DNA of 48,675 nt from an uncultured Gemmiger sp. (GTDB taxonomy: Bacteria > Bacillota > Clostridia > Oscillospirales > Ruminococcaceae): assembly GCA_944382835.1 (NCBI GenBank), contig CALWNP010000017.1:1-48675 (forward strand). The letters run 5' to 3'. Of the stretch, positions 8,070-16,197 are shown piece after piece (the stretch's first letter is position 1; every line of letters begins with the position of its first letter). Both the position numbers and the translations under genes were made by a program. The notes under the pieces were generated by a model. That model worked only from the letters and a program-made list of their open reading frames with translations. It did not search any database and was not told the DNA's origin.

Positions 8070-8446
8070 ACGATCAGATCCTCCACAGGGCTTCGGGTGC
8101 CGATCCGGTTGCCCAGCCCCAGCAGATGTTTTTCCGTCTTGGTGAGATACAGCTCCCCCACCGAGCCGCCTGTCATGGTCCAGCTCTGGGTGTACCCCAG
8201 CGCGGAGGCAGACCCCTGGGAGGCGCCGGTGGGATAGGTCACCGCCCCGGGCCCCGCCATGCCGGAATCCAGCTGCCGGCGCACCATGCGGCAGGATACC
8301 AGCCGTTTGACCGCGTCATCCGCCTGGCGATTGTACCCATCGATCACCACCGCCGCCTCTTCCAGCAGCGAATCGCAGAGCTTCTGCTCCTCCGACGTCA
8401 TGGTGCGGAAGCCGGCTTCCACATCCTCCACCTCGGCATATTTCAT
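8066..8446 (-). CDS. Head-tail connector (Gp15/Gp19-type adaptor)
   Basis: A 126-residue protein starting MKYAEVEDVEAGFRTMTSEEQKL, helical in the first 70 residues (CDSLLEEAAVVIDGYN). This opening is characteristic of the Gp19/Gp15/Gp42 family, the adaptor ring that binds the portal. A C-terminal beta segment ends SPVEDLIV. It follows the capsid and a small linker gene, as in HK97-type head modules. Confidence 0.85.
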   Translation of the reverse strand: MKYAEVEDVEAGFRTMTSEEQKLCDSLLEEAAVVIDGYNRQADDAVKRLVSCRMVRRQLDSGMAGPGAVTYPTGASQGSASALGYTQSWTMTGGSVGELYLTKTEKHLLGLGNRIGTRSPVEDLIV

Positions 8447-8457
8447 GGGGCATCACC

Positions 8458-8727
8458 TCATTTTTTTTCAGCTGCTGCGGTCTTTTTGGCCGCAGAGTGG
8501 GACGTTTTGGCGGCTTTGGGTGCGGCGCCACTCTTCTCTTCCGGCTCTTTGGCAGCGTCAGGGGCCTTTTCCCCTTCCTGGGCTTCGGCGCCCTCCTCAC
8601 CGGGCGGGTCCTGATCCTTCGGCTCCTCCGATCCCGCAAGCCGGTGCCCGGCCGCCAGATATTCCTGCTCCCGGTCATCCGCGACCCACATCCTGGTCCC
8701 GGTCAGGCTGTGAATGAATTCTTTCAT
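8458..8727 (-). CDS. Small capsid-adjacent protein with charged Ala/Lys-rich tail
   Basis: An 89-residue protein. Residues 1-32 (MKEFIHSLTGTRMWVADDRE, then YLAAGHRLAG) form a short folded motif seen in small proteins next to phage capsid genes; residues 33-89 are low-complexity Glu/Pro/Lys/Ala with the run KTSHSAAKKTAAAEKK. It starts 2 bases from the capsid stop. It may decorate or stabilise the capsid, but no function is shown by the sequence. Confidence 0.65.
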   Translation of the reverse strand: MKEFIHSLTGTRMWVADDREQEYLAAGHRLAGSEEPKDQDPPGEEGAEAQEGEKAPDAAKEPEEKSGAAPKAAKTSHSAAKKTAAAEKK

Positions 8728-8729
8728 GC

Positions 8730-9611
8730 TCAGCCTCCCGTCTTGGTCTTGCCGGTGAGCTTGTTGAAGACGGTGGTGTCGCAGCGGAAGCCCACTTCGA
8801 TCTCGGCGCGGACAGCGAACATGTTCTGCTCAAACAGGTTGATGGTAGTGCCGCCGTCGGTCAGGGTTGCCTGGTCGGAAATGGCCACCTGCACCCCTTC
8901 CACCGTGCCGTAGACAGCCTGGGTCCAGTCGCCGGCCACACCCACAACGGCATCCGCCGAAGAGGTCTCGGCGATATAGGCGCCTTTGCTCTGCTTGACC
9001 GGCGCGCCCAGAATCATGGGGACGGCACCGTCGGCCACATTGTTGATGAAGAGCGGGCGGTTGTTCCCGTCCACGGCGTTCAGCAGAATGGACTTGCCCT
9101 TGGGGGACAGCACAAACCCGTTCAGGATGCCGTCGTGGCTGGCGATGTCCTCGTCCGCGGCCACCAGACCGCCGTAGGCATTGGTAAAGATGCTCTGCGC
9201 CGTGCAGTTCTTCAGGGTGTCAAAATTGGAACCGGGCGCATCCACAGCGCCGAACACCGTTGCATCAAACTTCTTGGCCAGGGCCCCGGGCAGACGCTGC
9301 ACCAGCTGCTGGTACAGTGCCTCGGCGTCCCGCCGGAACTGGTTGGAGAAGGGAACGATCACCGCCAGGGTGTAGGCGGACATCTGCTTGGTTTCCAGAG
9401 TGGCCCGCTTGACCGGCTTTTTCTCGGTCTCGCCCACCCAGCCGGCCTCCGGGTCCCCGGTGATGACGGGGATGGTCACCCCCAGGCCGGGCAGCGGGAT
9501 TTGCCGGGCCAGGCTCATGACCGCGGAGGCTTCCTGGGCCTTTTGCAGGATTTCGTTGGAAACGGAACCGGGCAGATTGAGGCTCGTGCGATTCATTTCG
9601 ATGGTTGCCAT
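8730..9611 (-). CDS. HK97-type major capsid protein
   Basis: A 293-residue protein starting MATIEMNRTSLNLPGSVS. The segment LPGLGVTIPVITGDPEAGWV and the later WVGETEKKPVKRATLETK region are hallmarks of HK97-fold capsid proteins (the E-loop and start of the P-domain), followed by VPFSNQFRRDAEALYQQL (spine helix). There is no N-terminal delta domain or protease gene; instead a separate scaffold gene lies directly upstream, so this phage uses a scaffold-type pathway. It has a good ribosome binding site. Confidence 0.95.
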   Translation of the reverse strand: MATIEMNRTSLNLPGSVSNEILQKAQEASAVMSLARQIPLPGLGVTIPVITGDPEAGWVGETEKKPVKRATLETKQMSAYTLAVIVPFSNQFRRDAEALYQQLVQRLPGALAKKFDATVFGAVDAPGSNFDTLKNCTAQSIFTNAYGGLVAADEDIASHDGILNGFVLSPKGKSILLNAVDGNNRPLFINNVADGAVPMILGAPVKQSKGAYIAETSSADAVVGVAGDWTQAVYGTVEGVQVAISDQATLTDGGTTINLFEQNMFAVRAEIEVGFRCDTTVFNKLTGKTKTGG

Positions 9612-9623
9612 ATGCTCTCTCCT

Positions 9624-10148
9624 TTACTTCATGACCTGGTTGAACCAGGCGGCAAACTGCTCGCTGGTGGAACCGGTCGGGTTGTTTTTGGGATCGCCGC
9701 CATCCTTCACATCGGGGTACCCTTCGGCGGCAAAGGACCCCGGATCGGCCTTTTTGTAGGACTGGAGATAATCGTCAAAGCCCAGCAGCGTCCCGTCCTC
9801 CTGTACCGGCAGATTCTTTTTGGCCAGATCGGCCAGAAACGCTTTGCGGGCGCCGGCGCTGGTGAAGGGAATTCCGGACACCGCATTGGCCTCTGCATAC
9901 CGGGATTTCATGGCCTGGACCTGCTGTTCGGCCTGCTGCTGTGCCTGCTTGGCCTTGGTTTTCCACTCGGGATCATATCCTTCCAGCTTGGCATTGGCCT
10001 GTCCCAGCTGGGCCCGGGCGGCGTCCCGCTCGGCGGTCAGGGTGGAAACCTGCTGCTTCAGGTCCTTCATGTCGGCGCCGTTCATGTCGAATACCTTCTG
10101 CACCTGCTCTTCGCTCAGGCCCAGAGCGTTGAGATCTTCGGTCTTCAT
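9624..10148 (-). CDS. Phage scaffolding protein (GP20-like)
   Basis: A 174-residue protein starting MKTEDLNALGLSEEQVQKVF at ATG 10148, with AAAGGAG in front. The frame reads further upstream but that part lies in a terminator region. Residues ~1-30 are a short helical motif; residues ~30-100 are a coiled coil (LKQQVSTLTAERDAARAQLG); the C-terminus is a predicted disordered and helical tail. This is the layout of the GP20 minor structural/scaffold family, which directs capsid assembly and then leaves the shell. It lies immediately before the capsid gene. Confidence 0.85.
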   Translation of the reverse strand: MKTEDLNALGLSEEQVQKVFDMNGADMKDLKQQVSTLTAERDAARAQLGQANAKLEGYDPEWKTKAKQAQQQAEQQVQAMKSRYAEANAVSGIPFTSAGARKAFLADLAKKNLPVQEDGTLLGFDDYLQSYKKADPGSFAAEGYPDVKDGGDPKNNPTGSTSEQFAAWFNQVMK

Positions 10149-10241
10149 CGTGTGTACTCCTTTCGGTTTCAGATAGACTTGGTAAGGCGGTCGTCTCCGC
10201 CTGTCTGTGCAGCGGATCAGTCCCGCTGCCGGGCAAGAAAA

Positions 10242-10277
10242 ATGCCCGTCCCGGCCTCCTGCGGCCAAGATGGGCAT
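10242..10277 (-). terminator. Intrinsic terminator 2 before scaffold gene
   Basis: On the minus strand ATGCCC.TC..GGCC pairs with GGCC..GA.GGGCAT around a 6-base loop, then TTTTTC follows. It lies 94 bases upstream of the scaffold start and 2 bases after another terminator. Confidence 0.7.
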
Positions 10278-10278
10278 G

Positions 10279-10310
10279 AAAAAAGCACGGTGCGGACTGC
10301 ATCGTGCTTT
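10279..10310 (-). terminator. Intrinsic terminator 1 after the MuF/acidic gene pair
   Basis: On the minus strand AAAGCACG pairs with CGTGCTTT (8 bp) across a 13-base loop and the stem ends in a six-T run. It lies 5 bases downstream of the 67-residue gene, so that gene closes a transcript unless read-through occurs. Confidence 0.75.
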
Positions 10311-10314
10311 GGCA

Positions 10315-10518
10315 TTAATTGCGTTTCAGTTCCTCGGGCAATGCTCCGAGAGATTCCAAGATATCATAAGCATTTCGGGCGTTCAGCTGCCGCAGAAAAA
10401 CCGGGTCGAGTGAATCGTCGAACTCTTCACATGCTTCGTCGTATGCCGGGTCGATTGGATTTTCCAACAGGAAATTTTGAAGTTCTTTAATTTCCTCCGA
10501 CGTAAAAGGTCGCGCCAT
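10315..10518 (-). CDS. Small acidic protein, candidate immunity protein for the MuF C-terminal domain
   Basis: A 67-residue acidic protein starting MARPFTSEEIKELQNFLLEN, with about a quarter Asp/Glu, mostly helical. Its start lies 32 bases inside the 3' end of the MuF gene and two tandem terminators follow its stop, so it is tied to MuF and separated from the capsid genes. The DNA is less G+C-rich than that of the capsid genes. Established: MuF polymorphic toxins of temperate phages commonly have an immunity gene directly downstream. Inference: this gene plays that role here. I do not recognise the sequence itself. Confidence 0.7.
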   Translation of the reverse strand: MARPFTSEEIKELQNFLLENPIDPAYDEACEEFDDSLDPVFLRQLNARNAYDILESLGALPEELKRN

Positions 10519-11752
10519 ATTGTTCGGCCTCCTTCAAAAGCTGCTGCATCGCGGCATTGACTTCCTGTTGATTCCGGAGCGTTGCAAGACGATTCTCCGC
10601 ATCATGGAACAGCGCGAGGAACCGGTTTCTGTCAAACTGCGGCGTTTTTTCGATCGCGTACACAGTCCCGTCGTTACCCACCGCCGTCAGCATCTGCATA
10701 TTCTTCCGGGTGGCAAACCCCCGGATGTCACCCGGGGAAAAGGTCAGCCCGCTGGGGTGGGTGTGTGCCGCTATGTAGGGCACGTCCTGGTCCGGGATGC
10801 GTACCAGCCCTTGCTGTCTGCCGACGATGGTTTCACCTAAAGGCTGCAGATCCAACCCATAGCAGCGGGCCACTTCGATTCCCACCGGGTGGGCGGCGGC
10901 TTCCTGCAAAAGCTCCCGATGCGCCCGGGCCAAGGCCCGCTGACCTGCCTCGTCCAGGGCTCGGCAGGTGAAAGGCTGCACAGCCTCGATGGATTTTGCG
11001 GTAATGGGCAGGTAACCGCCCTTTATTTCGTCCAGTATACCACGGGCCGCCTGTTCCCGCAACCGCCGGGCCGCATAGGCTGCGCGCTTCTGGGCATTGA
11101 TCCGGACCTTGTTTTTGCCGTACTGGGCCCGGCGCATGGCATTGATATTTCCACCGGCGGCATGGTACTGTTCCAGGTACTTGTCCGGGTCATAGCCGGC
11201 CACCGTGGTCCGGCTGTCGAACCGGATGGCATACTCGCAGTCGCAGTTGGCATGGATGTGCTGCGCGTGGTCCCCCTTCAGTGCCTTCTTGCCGGCCCGC
11301 TGCCAACCGCGGCTGGCCAGGGTGATGCAGAAGGGACAGGTATCCCCGTGGGGCACCCAGGCCCATTCCGCCCCGTCCCGGATGGCGTTCTTCAGGGTGG
11401 TATCTGCGCCGGCCCGCTTGACCAGCCGGCTCACGCCGCCCTGCAAAAGCGGCGGGCTCTGTTTTGTGGCATTGACCATCTGCGCCGTCTCGCTGTAATC
11501 CGCCGGGTCGGCCGGTTCTGCCGGCGGGACATCCGCCCCGGAAGCCTCGGCCACGGCGTCATACATCTGGCAGGCCAGCTCGGCGCTGCCCTCCCCGTAT
11601 TTCTGCACCAGGGCCTGGGCGTAGTCGATCAGCGCTTCTGTGTCCTGGGTTCCATGCTGCCGGATGTACTCTGCCATCTTGCTGCCGGCGGTCTCGTTCA
11701 GGCGGGACAGCCGGGTCACATACTCAACCCAGGTTTTCTCGGCGATCTTCAT
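10487..11752 (-). CDS. MuF-type minor head protein with C-terminal JAMM-like metalloprotease motif
   Basis: A 421-residue protein starting MKIAEKTWVEYVTRL at ATG 11752 (GAGGTGG upstream; the TTG four codons earlier is less likely). Residues ~120-180 carry the MuF head-morphogenesis signature with a metal-binding Cys/His set: DTCPFC at ~138-142 and HIHANCDC at ~165-172. Residues ~300-375 form a separate domain with a Glu at ~306 (GETIVG), then HTHPSGLTFSPGD at 330-342, which resembles the JAMM/MPN+ Zn motif (HxHP..S..D; one residue shorter than the standard spacing). In MuF polymorphic toxins such C-terminal domains are variable and are carried in the virion. A short acidic gene overlaps the 3' end. 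Head role is firm; toxin or processing role is inference. Confidence 0.85.
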   Translation of the reverse strand: MKIAEKTWVEYVTRLSRLNETAGSKMAEYIRQHGTQDTEALIDYAQALVQKYGEGSAELACQMYDAVAEASGADVPPAEPADPADYSETAQMVNATKQSPPLLQGGVSRLVKRAGADTTLKNAIRDGAEWAWVPHGDTCPFCITLASRGWQRAGKKALKGDHAQHIHANCDCEYAIRFDSRTTVAGYDPDKYLEQYHAAGGNINAMRRAQYGKNKVRINAQKRAAYAARRLREQAARGILDEIKGGYLPITAKSIEAVQPFTCRALDEAGQRALARAHRELLQEAAAHPVGIEVARCYGLDLQPLGETIVGRQQGLVRIPDQDVPYIAAHTHPSGLTFSPGDIRGFATRKNMQMLTAVGNDGTVYAIEKTPQFDRNRFLALFHDAENRLATLRNQQEVNAAMQQLLKEAEQYGATFYVGGN

Positions 11753-13133
11753 CTTCCACCTCAAGCAACAGCTTCTGCCCCCTCACCCGCTGCTCCTGGG
11801 CCTTGATCCGCCGGATATCGGCCTGGTCAAAGCCGATCATCTCCAGGAAGGTATCGGTGGAGGCAAATTCTTTCCGAGCAGATGCAATTTTGATGGCGGC
11901 ATCGGCCGTCACCGCCACACTGGGCATGGCCGGATTTTTGAAGTGAGCCATGATGTCACACTCCTCCTCGGTCAGCTCCTGCAGCGATACATTGCGGACG
12001 ATGGCCTGCGCCATCTGGATGATGGTTCTCAGCGCGTCGCCGTTGCCGGTGTTGAGCTGCTGGGCCATGAGCACCAGCGTCTGGCTCTGTGCCAGGATTG
12101 CGTCGCTGCTGGTGGGGTTGGCATCGTTGACGATGCCAACATCGGTGATGGTCAGCCCGGTGGCCGCCGAAAACTGGGTGGCCGTCATCCGCATCTTGTC
12201 CACATGGGGCTGCAGGCTTCCCTGGGCCAGCTGGCCGAAGACGGGGTTTTCACCCGTTTCGGGGTTTGTGGTGGCGGCCAGGATGTTCCCGATATACTGC
12301 TTGAATTTGTCGCAAACCACATTATCGTACTGTTCATCGGTAATGCCCAGCAGATATTTCTGGGGGGTGGTGTCAAATTCCAGGGCGATGGTGGCATTGG
12401 CCACAATGCGGATGTAGTCATCGATGAGGGACCGCACCGCCCGCTTGAGCCGGGAACGCCCGAAAGGCTTTCCCGAGGTGGCGTTCCAGATCATCGGCTC
12501 CATCAGAGGGCGCCCCATCTTGTGGGAATGCCGCCGCGCCGTCCAGACGCCGCCCTGCGCTGTCAGCACCCAGACCGCATCGTCGGTGTAAAAATTGACC
12601 AGGCGGGGTCGCCAGGTGGCATTGTCCTTTTCGTCCTGCACCGTGTCGATAATGGCAAGGCCGCAGTCGATGCGCCCCTTTTCCCCGCTCCACAACGCCG
12701 CCGCAGCCGCCGGGGAATGAAACCGGATGCGGCAGCCCAGCGCCCGATCGGCGGAAAGGGTGGCAAAGACACAGCCGTATTTCAGTTCATCCCGGCAGGC
12801 TTTTCCGTATTGCGCCAGCAGCCGGTTCCCCGCCGTCAGCGCGGCCACCGTCTCTGCTGCCTCGCCGCTGCCCACAAAGCCGTCGAACATGCTGCGGGAA
12901 GCCAGGGCATCCACCGCCTTCTGGCCCCAGTTGCAGCCCACCTCGATCCTTTTCAGGCCCTGCGGCAGCGCGATGCCCAGGTTGACATCGTCCAGGGTCA
13001 CATGGCCCTCATAGTATTTGTCCTTGACCGCGTTGTTTGCCTGATGATACTGGTAAACGCCGACCAGCTCCCGGAGCAGTTCCTGCTCCGCCTCCGGCAT
13101 GCCTTCCACCCTGCCAAAGTTCAAATTCGTCAT
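11724..13133 (-). CDS. Phage portal protein (SPP1 gp6-like)
   Basis: A 469-residue protein starting MTNLNFGRVEGMPEAEQEL. It has the portal family's order of elements: an N-terminal helical part with YYEGH, a wing region with NFYTDDAVWVLTA, the phrase HKMGRPLMEPMIWNATSGKPFGRSRL split over residues ~205-230 and IRIVANATIALEFDTTPQKY typical of gp6-type portals, and a C-terminal helical crown. The dodecameric portal forms the DNA entry vertex and works with the terminase. It overlaps the MuF gene by 29 bases. Confidence 0.92.
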   Translation of the reverse strand: MTNLNFGRVEGMPEAEQELLRELVGVYQYHQANNAVKDKYYEGHVTLDDVNLGIALPQGLKRIEVGCNWGQKAVDALASRSMFDGFVGSGEAAETVAALTAGNRLLAQYGKACRDELKYGCVFATLSADRALGCRIRFHSPAAAAALWSGEKGRIDCGLAIIDTVQDEKDNATWRPRLVNFYTDDAVWVLTAQGGVWTARRHSHKMGRPLMEPMIWNATSGKPFGRSRLKRAVRSLIDDYIRIVANATIALEFDTTPQKYLLGITDEQYDNVVCDKFKQYIGNILAATTNPETGENPVFGQLAQGSLQPHVDKMRMTATQFSAATGLTITDVGIVNDANPTSSDAILAQSQTLVLMAQQLNTGNGDALRTIIQMAQAIVRNVSLQELTEEECDIMAHFKNPAMPSVAVTADAAIKIASARKEFASTDTFLEMIGFDQADIRRIKAQEQRVRGQKLLLEVEDEDRRENLG

Positions 13134-13145
13134 GGGCTTGCTCCT

Positions 13146-14585
13146 TTATCCGATGCGCATTTTCCGGGTCGGGTCGCGGCGGCTGGTCTTTGCCCCCCAC
13201 AGGGCCAGGGCACAAGCCTCGATGGGAAGGCTGTTGTCGCCCCCGAATCCAAAGCCGCCCCCGATGGGGCGTTTTGTGGCATTGACGGCACTTTCCCGCA
13301 GGGCCAGCTGAGAGCGATACCAAGTCAGGCTCCGCTCGTCAACGCAGGTGGTCAACATGGCCGCCGCGGCCACCACATTGCCCGCCGAGGCGCGGACCAC
13401 AGAATTTTTTGCCTTCCAGGTATCTTGGATCCGGTCCACCAGCACATCGGCGCCCCCGCGCCCGTCGATGACCACGCAGCTGGCCTTGCCATACCGCGCA
13501 TTCAGCCAGTCGGCCAGCCAGGCGATGCCGCGCCCTCCGGGCTGCAGCTCTATGAGGGACACCCGGGCCGGTGATCCTTTGGGGATCACCGCGCCGCACA
13601 GGCAGACCGCGCTTCCGTCCGCCGCGAACTTGACACCGTATGCGGTTTTCCCCTCCGGCTTTGTCTCGTCGCTGGCACAGGCATCCCAGGCAGCCTTGTC
13701 CAGGGCATAGTCGATCTGCTCGGTCCGGACAGGGCTCCACCATCCCAGGCGTTCTCTGGCGAATGTGTCAGGTTCCATCTGCTCTGCCTCTCCCTCGATG
13801 GTGGAAAGCTGGATGCGCCGCCCCAGGGCGGGGTTGGTGGCCGCCCACCGCTTTTGATCGTGGATGTCCCCGATCTCCGGCACCGAAAACTCAAACCAGG
13901 CGGTGCGCTTGGATTCTCCCGCCAGCGCGCGGCGGCGCAGCTCCCGAAAGACGGTGCCGGTCACATCCGGACCGGGCGGCGTTCCCACATAGAGGGTCTG
14001 GGGGTTCAGACTGGCGGAAATGGCCGGCAGGAATGATCCCCGCGCCGTTTCGTCCAGTTCCTGGGCCTCGTCAAAGATCAGCAGGTCGCCGTGCTGGCCG
14101 CGTCCGCCGTTCCGGGTGCGGGCCAGGAACTTGATGCGCGCCCCACTGGTGAGGATGATCTCCTCCCTCCCCAGGGCGTTCTTGATGTCCTTCACATAGT
14201 GCCGCAGCTTCGGGTGCTCGAACAGATCCCGCATCTCGCAGAAGGTCTCGGTGGAGGTTTTCTGCAGGTGGGAGGTGTAGATCACCTTTTCGTTGAAGAG
14301 AATCATCCCGGCGCCGGCCCGGCCCTGGATCAGCGCGGTCTTGCCGTTCTGGCGCGGCACGCTGCCGCCGCCGGATGGTGCACTCCAACGGCCCGCGGCA
14401 TCCCGGCCCATCCAATCGCCCAGGACATCCGCCTGCCACGGGTCCAGCACCAGGCCGGCAATGCGGAGAATCCGGATGGCATCCTGGGCATCATTGCTGC
14501 TGCATGGCGGCGTGATTCTTTCGGACGGCTCCTGGCTTCCCATCAGCCTGCCGCTGCGCAAGGATCTCGCCGATTTCGTCGCCAT
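13146..14585 (-). CDS. Terminase large subunit
   Basis: The packaging motor ATPase/nuclease. Start is placed at ATG 14585 (MATKSARSLRSGRLM, GAGGGG upstream), giving 479 residues; ATG 14543 (MGSQEPSER) is also possible because the upstream gene runs to 14491. Visible motifs: adenine-binding LDPWQADVL, Walker A-like VPRQNGKT, Walker B LLIFDEAQE, coupling motif VGTPPG, and nuclease acidic residues in VKFAADGSAVCLCG and VVIDGRGGADVLVD. Together these show an intact motor and nuclease. It is followed by the portal gene after 12 bases. Confidence 0.92.
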   Translation of the reverse strand: MATKSARSLRSGRLMGSQEPSERITPPCSSNDAQDAIRILRIAGLVLDPWQADVLGDWMGRDAAGRWSAPSGGGSVPRQNGKTALIQGRAGAGMILFNEKVIYTSHLQKTSTETFCEMRDLFEHPKLRHYVKDIKNALGREEIILTSGARIKFLARTRNGGRGQHGDLLIFDEAQELDETARGSFLPAISASLNPQTLYVGTPPGPDVTGTVFRELRRRALAGESKRTAWFEFSVPEIGDIHDQKRWAATNPALGRRIQLSTIEGEAEQMEPDTFARERLGWWSPVRTEQIDYALDKAAWDACASDETKPEGKTAYGVKFAADGSAVCLCGAVIPKGSPARVSLIELQPGGRGIAWLADWLNARYGKASCVVIDGRGGADVLVDRIQDTWKAKNSVVRASAGNVVAAAAMLTTCVDERSLTWYRSQLALRESAVNATKRPIGGGFGFGGDNSLPIEACALALWGAKTSRRDPTRKMRIG

Positions 14586-14760
14586 TGTTTTCTGTCCCCT
14601 CGATCTCCTCAATTTCCCGGATGGTGTCCCTGTACTGCTTGGCCAGCTGAGGCAAAGCCCGCACATCCTGGCAATCGTCGATGTTCTGCGCCAGGACCCT
14701 GGCCAGGGTCTTGAGCTGGTCCAGCCGGTTGCCTTTGGAGGTGATGCTCTTCATTTTCAT
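14491..14760 (-). CDS. Terminase small-subunit candidate / small packaging-module protein
   Basis: An 89-residue protein starting MKMKSITSKGNRLDQLKTLA, with AGGGG in front. It is helical, with the phrase LPQLAKQYRDTIREIEEIEG, and a Gln/Lys-rich tail. Small proteins of this type stand directly before the large terminase gene in many Firmicutes and Actinobacteria phages and are often considered the small subunit. It lacks a clear helix-turn-helix. It overlaps the terminase gene by about 95 bases if the upstream large-subunit start is right, which is unusually long and makes ATG 14543 worth considering for the large subunit. Confidence 0.65.
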   Translation of the reverse strand: MKMKSITSKGNRLDQLKTLARVLAQNIDDCQDVRALPQLAKQYRDTIREIEEIEGTENNGDEIGEILAQRQADGKPGAVRKNHAAMQQQ

Positions 14761-14872
14761 GCCGGATCACCCCTTTGAAAAATCCCTGTGTGTAAATCGG
14801 CGCTGAACGTCCCCGAGGTCGCCGGCCCGCCGGGGGAGGGGTCCTCCCCCACCCCTTGCCCGGCCGGTGCCA

Positions 14873-15211
14873 TCACCAGCTGCCGTCCGCTGCGAAATAG
14901 GTGGATGCGGGATCGATTGCTTTTCCTTTCGTCCCATTTCCCTTTTTTGCATTGCAGTAGTAGTGCGCCGCCTGCAGGTTGGTCCAGTCCTCAGCGGCCG
15001 CCCGCGCCGATGGGTAGCCGAACTGTCTCCACAGGGAGACTGGACGGATCTCATCAATGACAAAGGAGAGCGGGTGCTGTGCATCCGATGGTTCGTCGTA
15101 ATGGATCGGCCCGAGCTTTCCCTTGCAGATGCCGCAGGGGCACTCCATCGCCCGGAACCGTGCACGGTACTTTCGCCTCAGGTTGCCATTGGCATAGCGC
15201 GGATTGCCCAT
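14873..15211 (-). CDS. Phage HNH endonuclease
   Basis: A 112-residue protein starting MGNPRYANGNLRRKYRARFR at ATG 15211, with GGAGGG upstream. It has the phage HNH layout: CPCGICKG (Zn-binding Cys pair), FVIDEIRPVSL (first catalytic segment, D-E instead of the usual D-H), then NLQAAHYYCNAKKGNG (H..N..K). HNH proteins next to terminase genes help the terminase cleave DNA at packaging in many HK97-type phages. Its location right before the terminase genes supports that role. The same frame is open further upstream but only over the methyltransferase gene. Confidence 0.85.
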   Translation of the reverse strand: MGNPRYANGNLRRKYRARFRAMECPCGICKGKLGPIHYDEPSDAQHPLSFVIDEIRPVSLWRQFGYPSARAAAEDWTNLQAAHYYCNAKKGNGTKGKAIDPASTYFAADGSW

Positions 15212-15317
15212 GTGTCTGTCCCTCCATCCGGAAAGGCGCCCAGTTGTTCTGCACGGAGGGCACCAGTGGGGAGAGGGTAATTGAATCGTGGAGTTGTTTT
15301 CCCCCTCCCCCCGGTAT

Positions 15318-16034
15318 TCATCGTGCCTGGGCTGTCTTAAAATAGAGCGGGTCCAGCTCAAAACCCACCCAGTCCCGGCCAGCATTGCGGCAGGCCACCT
15401 TGGTGGTGCCGCTTCCCATGCAGCAGTCCAGCACCAGCTGGCCGGGGTCGGTATAGGTCCGCACCAGGTACCCGAACAAGGCCACCGGCTTCTGGGTCGG
15501 GTGCAGCCCTTCCCGCTGGCACGGGATTGTGAGAACCTGGCGGGGGTAGTTGGTGTAATGCTGCAGCGTGGTGCGGGACAGGCCATCCCGGCGGTAGATG
15601 CTGCGATCGGTGTAGTGCTTTCCCCTGTTGCGCCTGGGATGTTCCAGCGCCACCAGCCCCTGCGGGTTGTAGGTGGGAGCTTTGCGGTAAAAGACTGCGA
15701 TCTCCTCCACGCAGCGCAGCGGCTGGAACTTGCAGAAAGGAAATCCGGTCACCTGGTTTTTGATCCAGTACCAGCAGTACCGGAATTCCTTGGGATTGCT
15801 TTGGATCAGGGTGGTGGTGAAGGGCTGCGCCGCCGTGAACACCATGGCGGCGTCCGGTTTGGCAACGCGGTGCAGCTCCTTCCAGAGCTGATCCAGCGGG
15901 AGAAGAACATCCCAGCAGCCGCTGGTGGTGCCATAAGGCAGGTCGGTCAGGACCAGATCCACACAGCGGTCGGGCAGCAGCTTCATCCCGGCAATGCAAT
16001 CCATGTTATAGATCCTGTTTCGGAAATTCTCCAT
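15318..16034 (-). CDS. Phage DNA methyltransferase (N6-adenine / N4-cytosine type)
   Basis: A 238-residue protein starting MENFRNRIYNMDCIAGMKLL at ATG 16034, with AAAGGAG upstream. Motif IV appears as VLTDLPYGTT (DLPY, a variant of DPPY) near residues 27-36, before motif I LDCCMGSGTT near the C-terminus, so the order is that of beta-class amino-methyltransferases. The HPTQKP segment (motif X side) is also classic. No restriction gene is next to it, so it is an orphan enzyme, probably protecting phage DNA from host restriction. It is the first gene of the late operon behind a structured leader. Confidence 0.9.
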   Translation of the reverse strand: MENFRNRIYNMDCIAGMKLLPDRCVDLVLTDLPYGTTSGCWDVLLPLDQLWKELHRVAKPDAAMVFTAAQPFTTTLIQSNPKEFRYCWYWIKNQVTGFPFCKFQPLRCVEEIAVFYRKAPTYNPQGLVALEHPRRNRGKHYTDRSIYRRDGLSRTTLQHYTNYPRQVLTIPCQREGLHPTQKPVALFGYLVRTYTDPGQLVLDCCMGSGTTKVACRNAGRDWVGFELDPLYFKTAQAR

Positions 16035-16124
16035 GGACCACTCCTTTCGATCAGAGCGGCCGGGAACCAAAACGGGGTGCGAAATTCCGCCGATCCCGCC
16101 TCCTGCAGCTGCGGACCGACACAG

Positions 16125-16192
16125 AAAAAGCCCGGCAGCGCGAGACGGAGGATGTTGGGCAATGATGTGTGAGCCTCTCCCGCCTGCCGGGC
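16125..16192 (-). terminator. Leader terminator-like hairpin B (before methyltransferase)
   Basis: On the minus strand GCCCGGCAG pairs with CTGCCGGGC across a 45-base interval and TTTTTC follows the stem. It is the second of two terminator-like hairpins between the presumed late promoter and the first gene. Confidence 0.55.
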
Positions 16193-16197
16193 AACAC

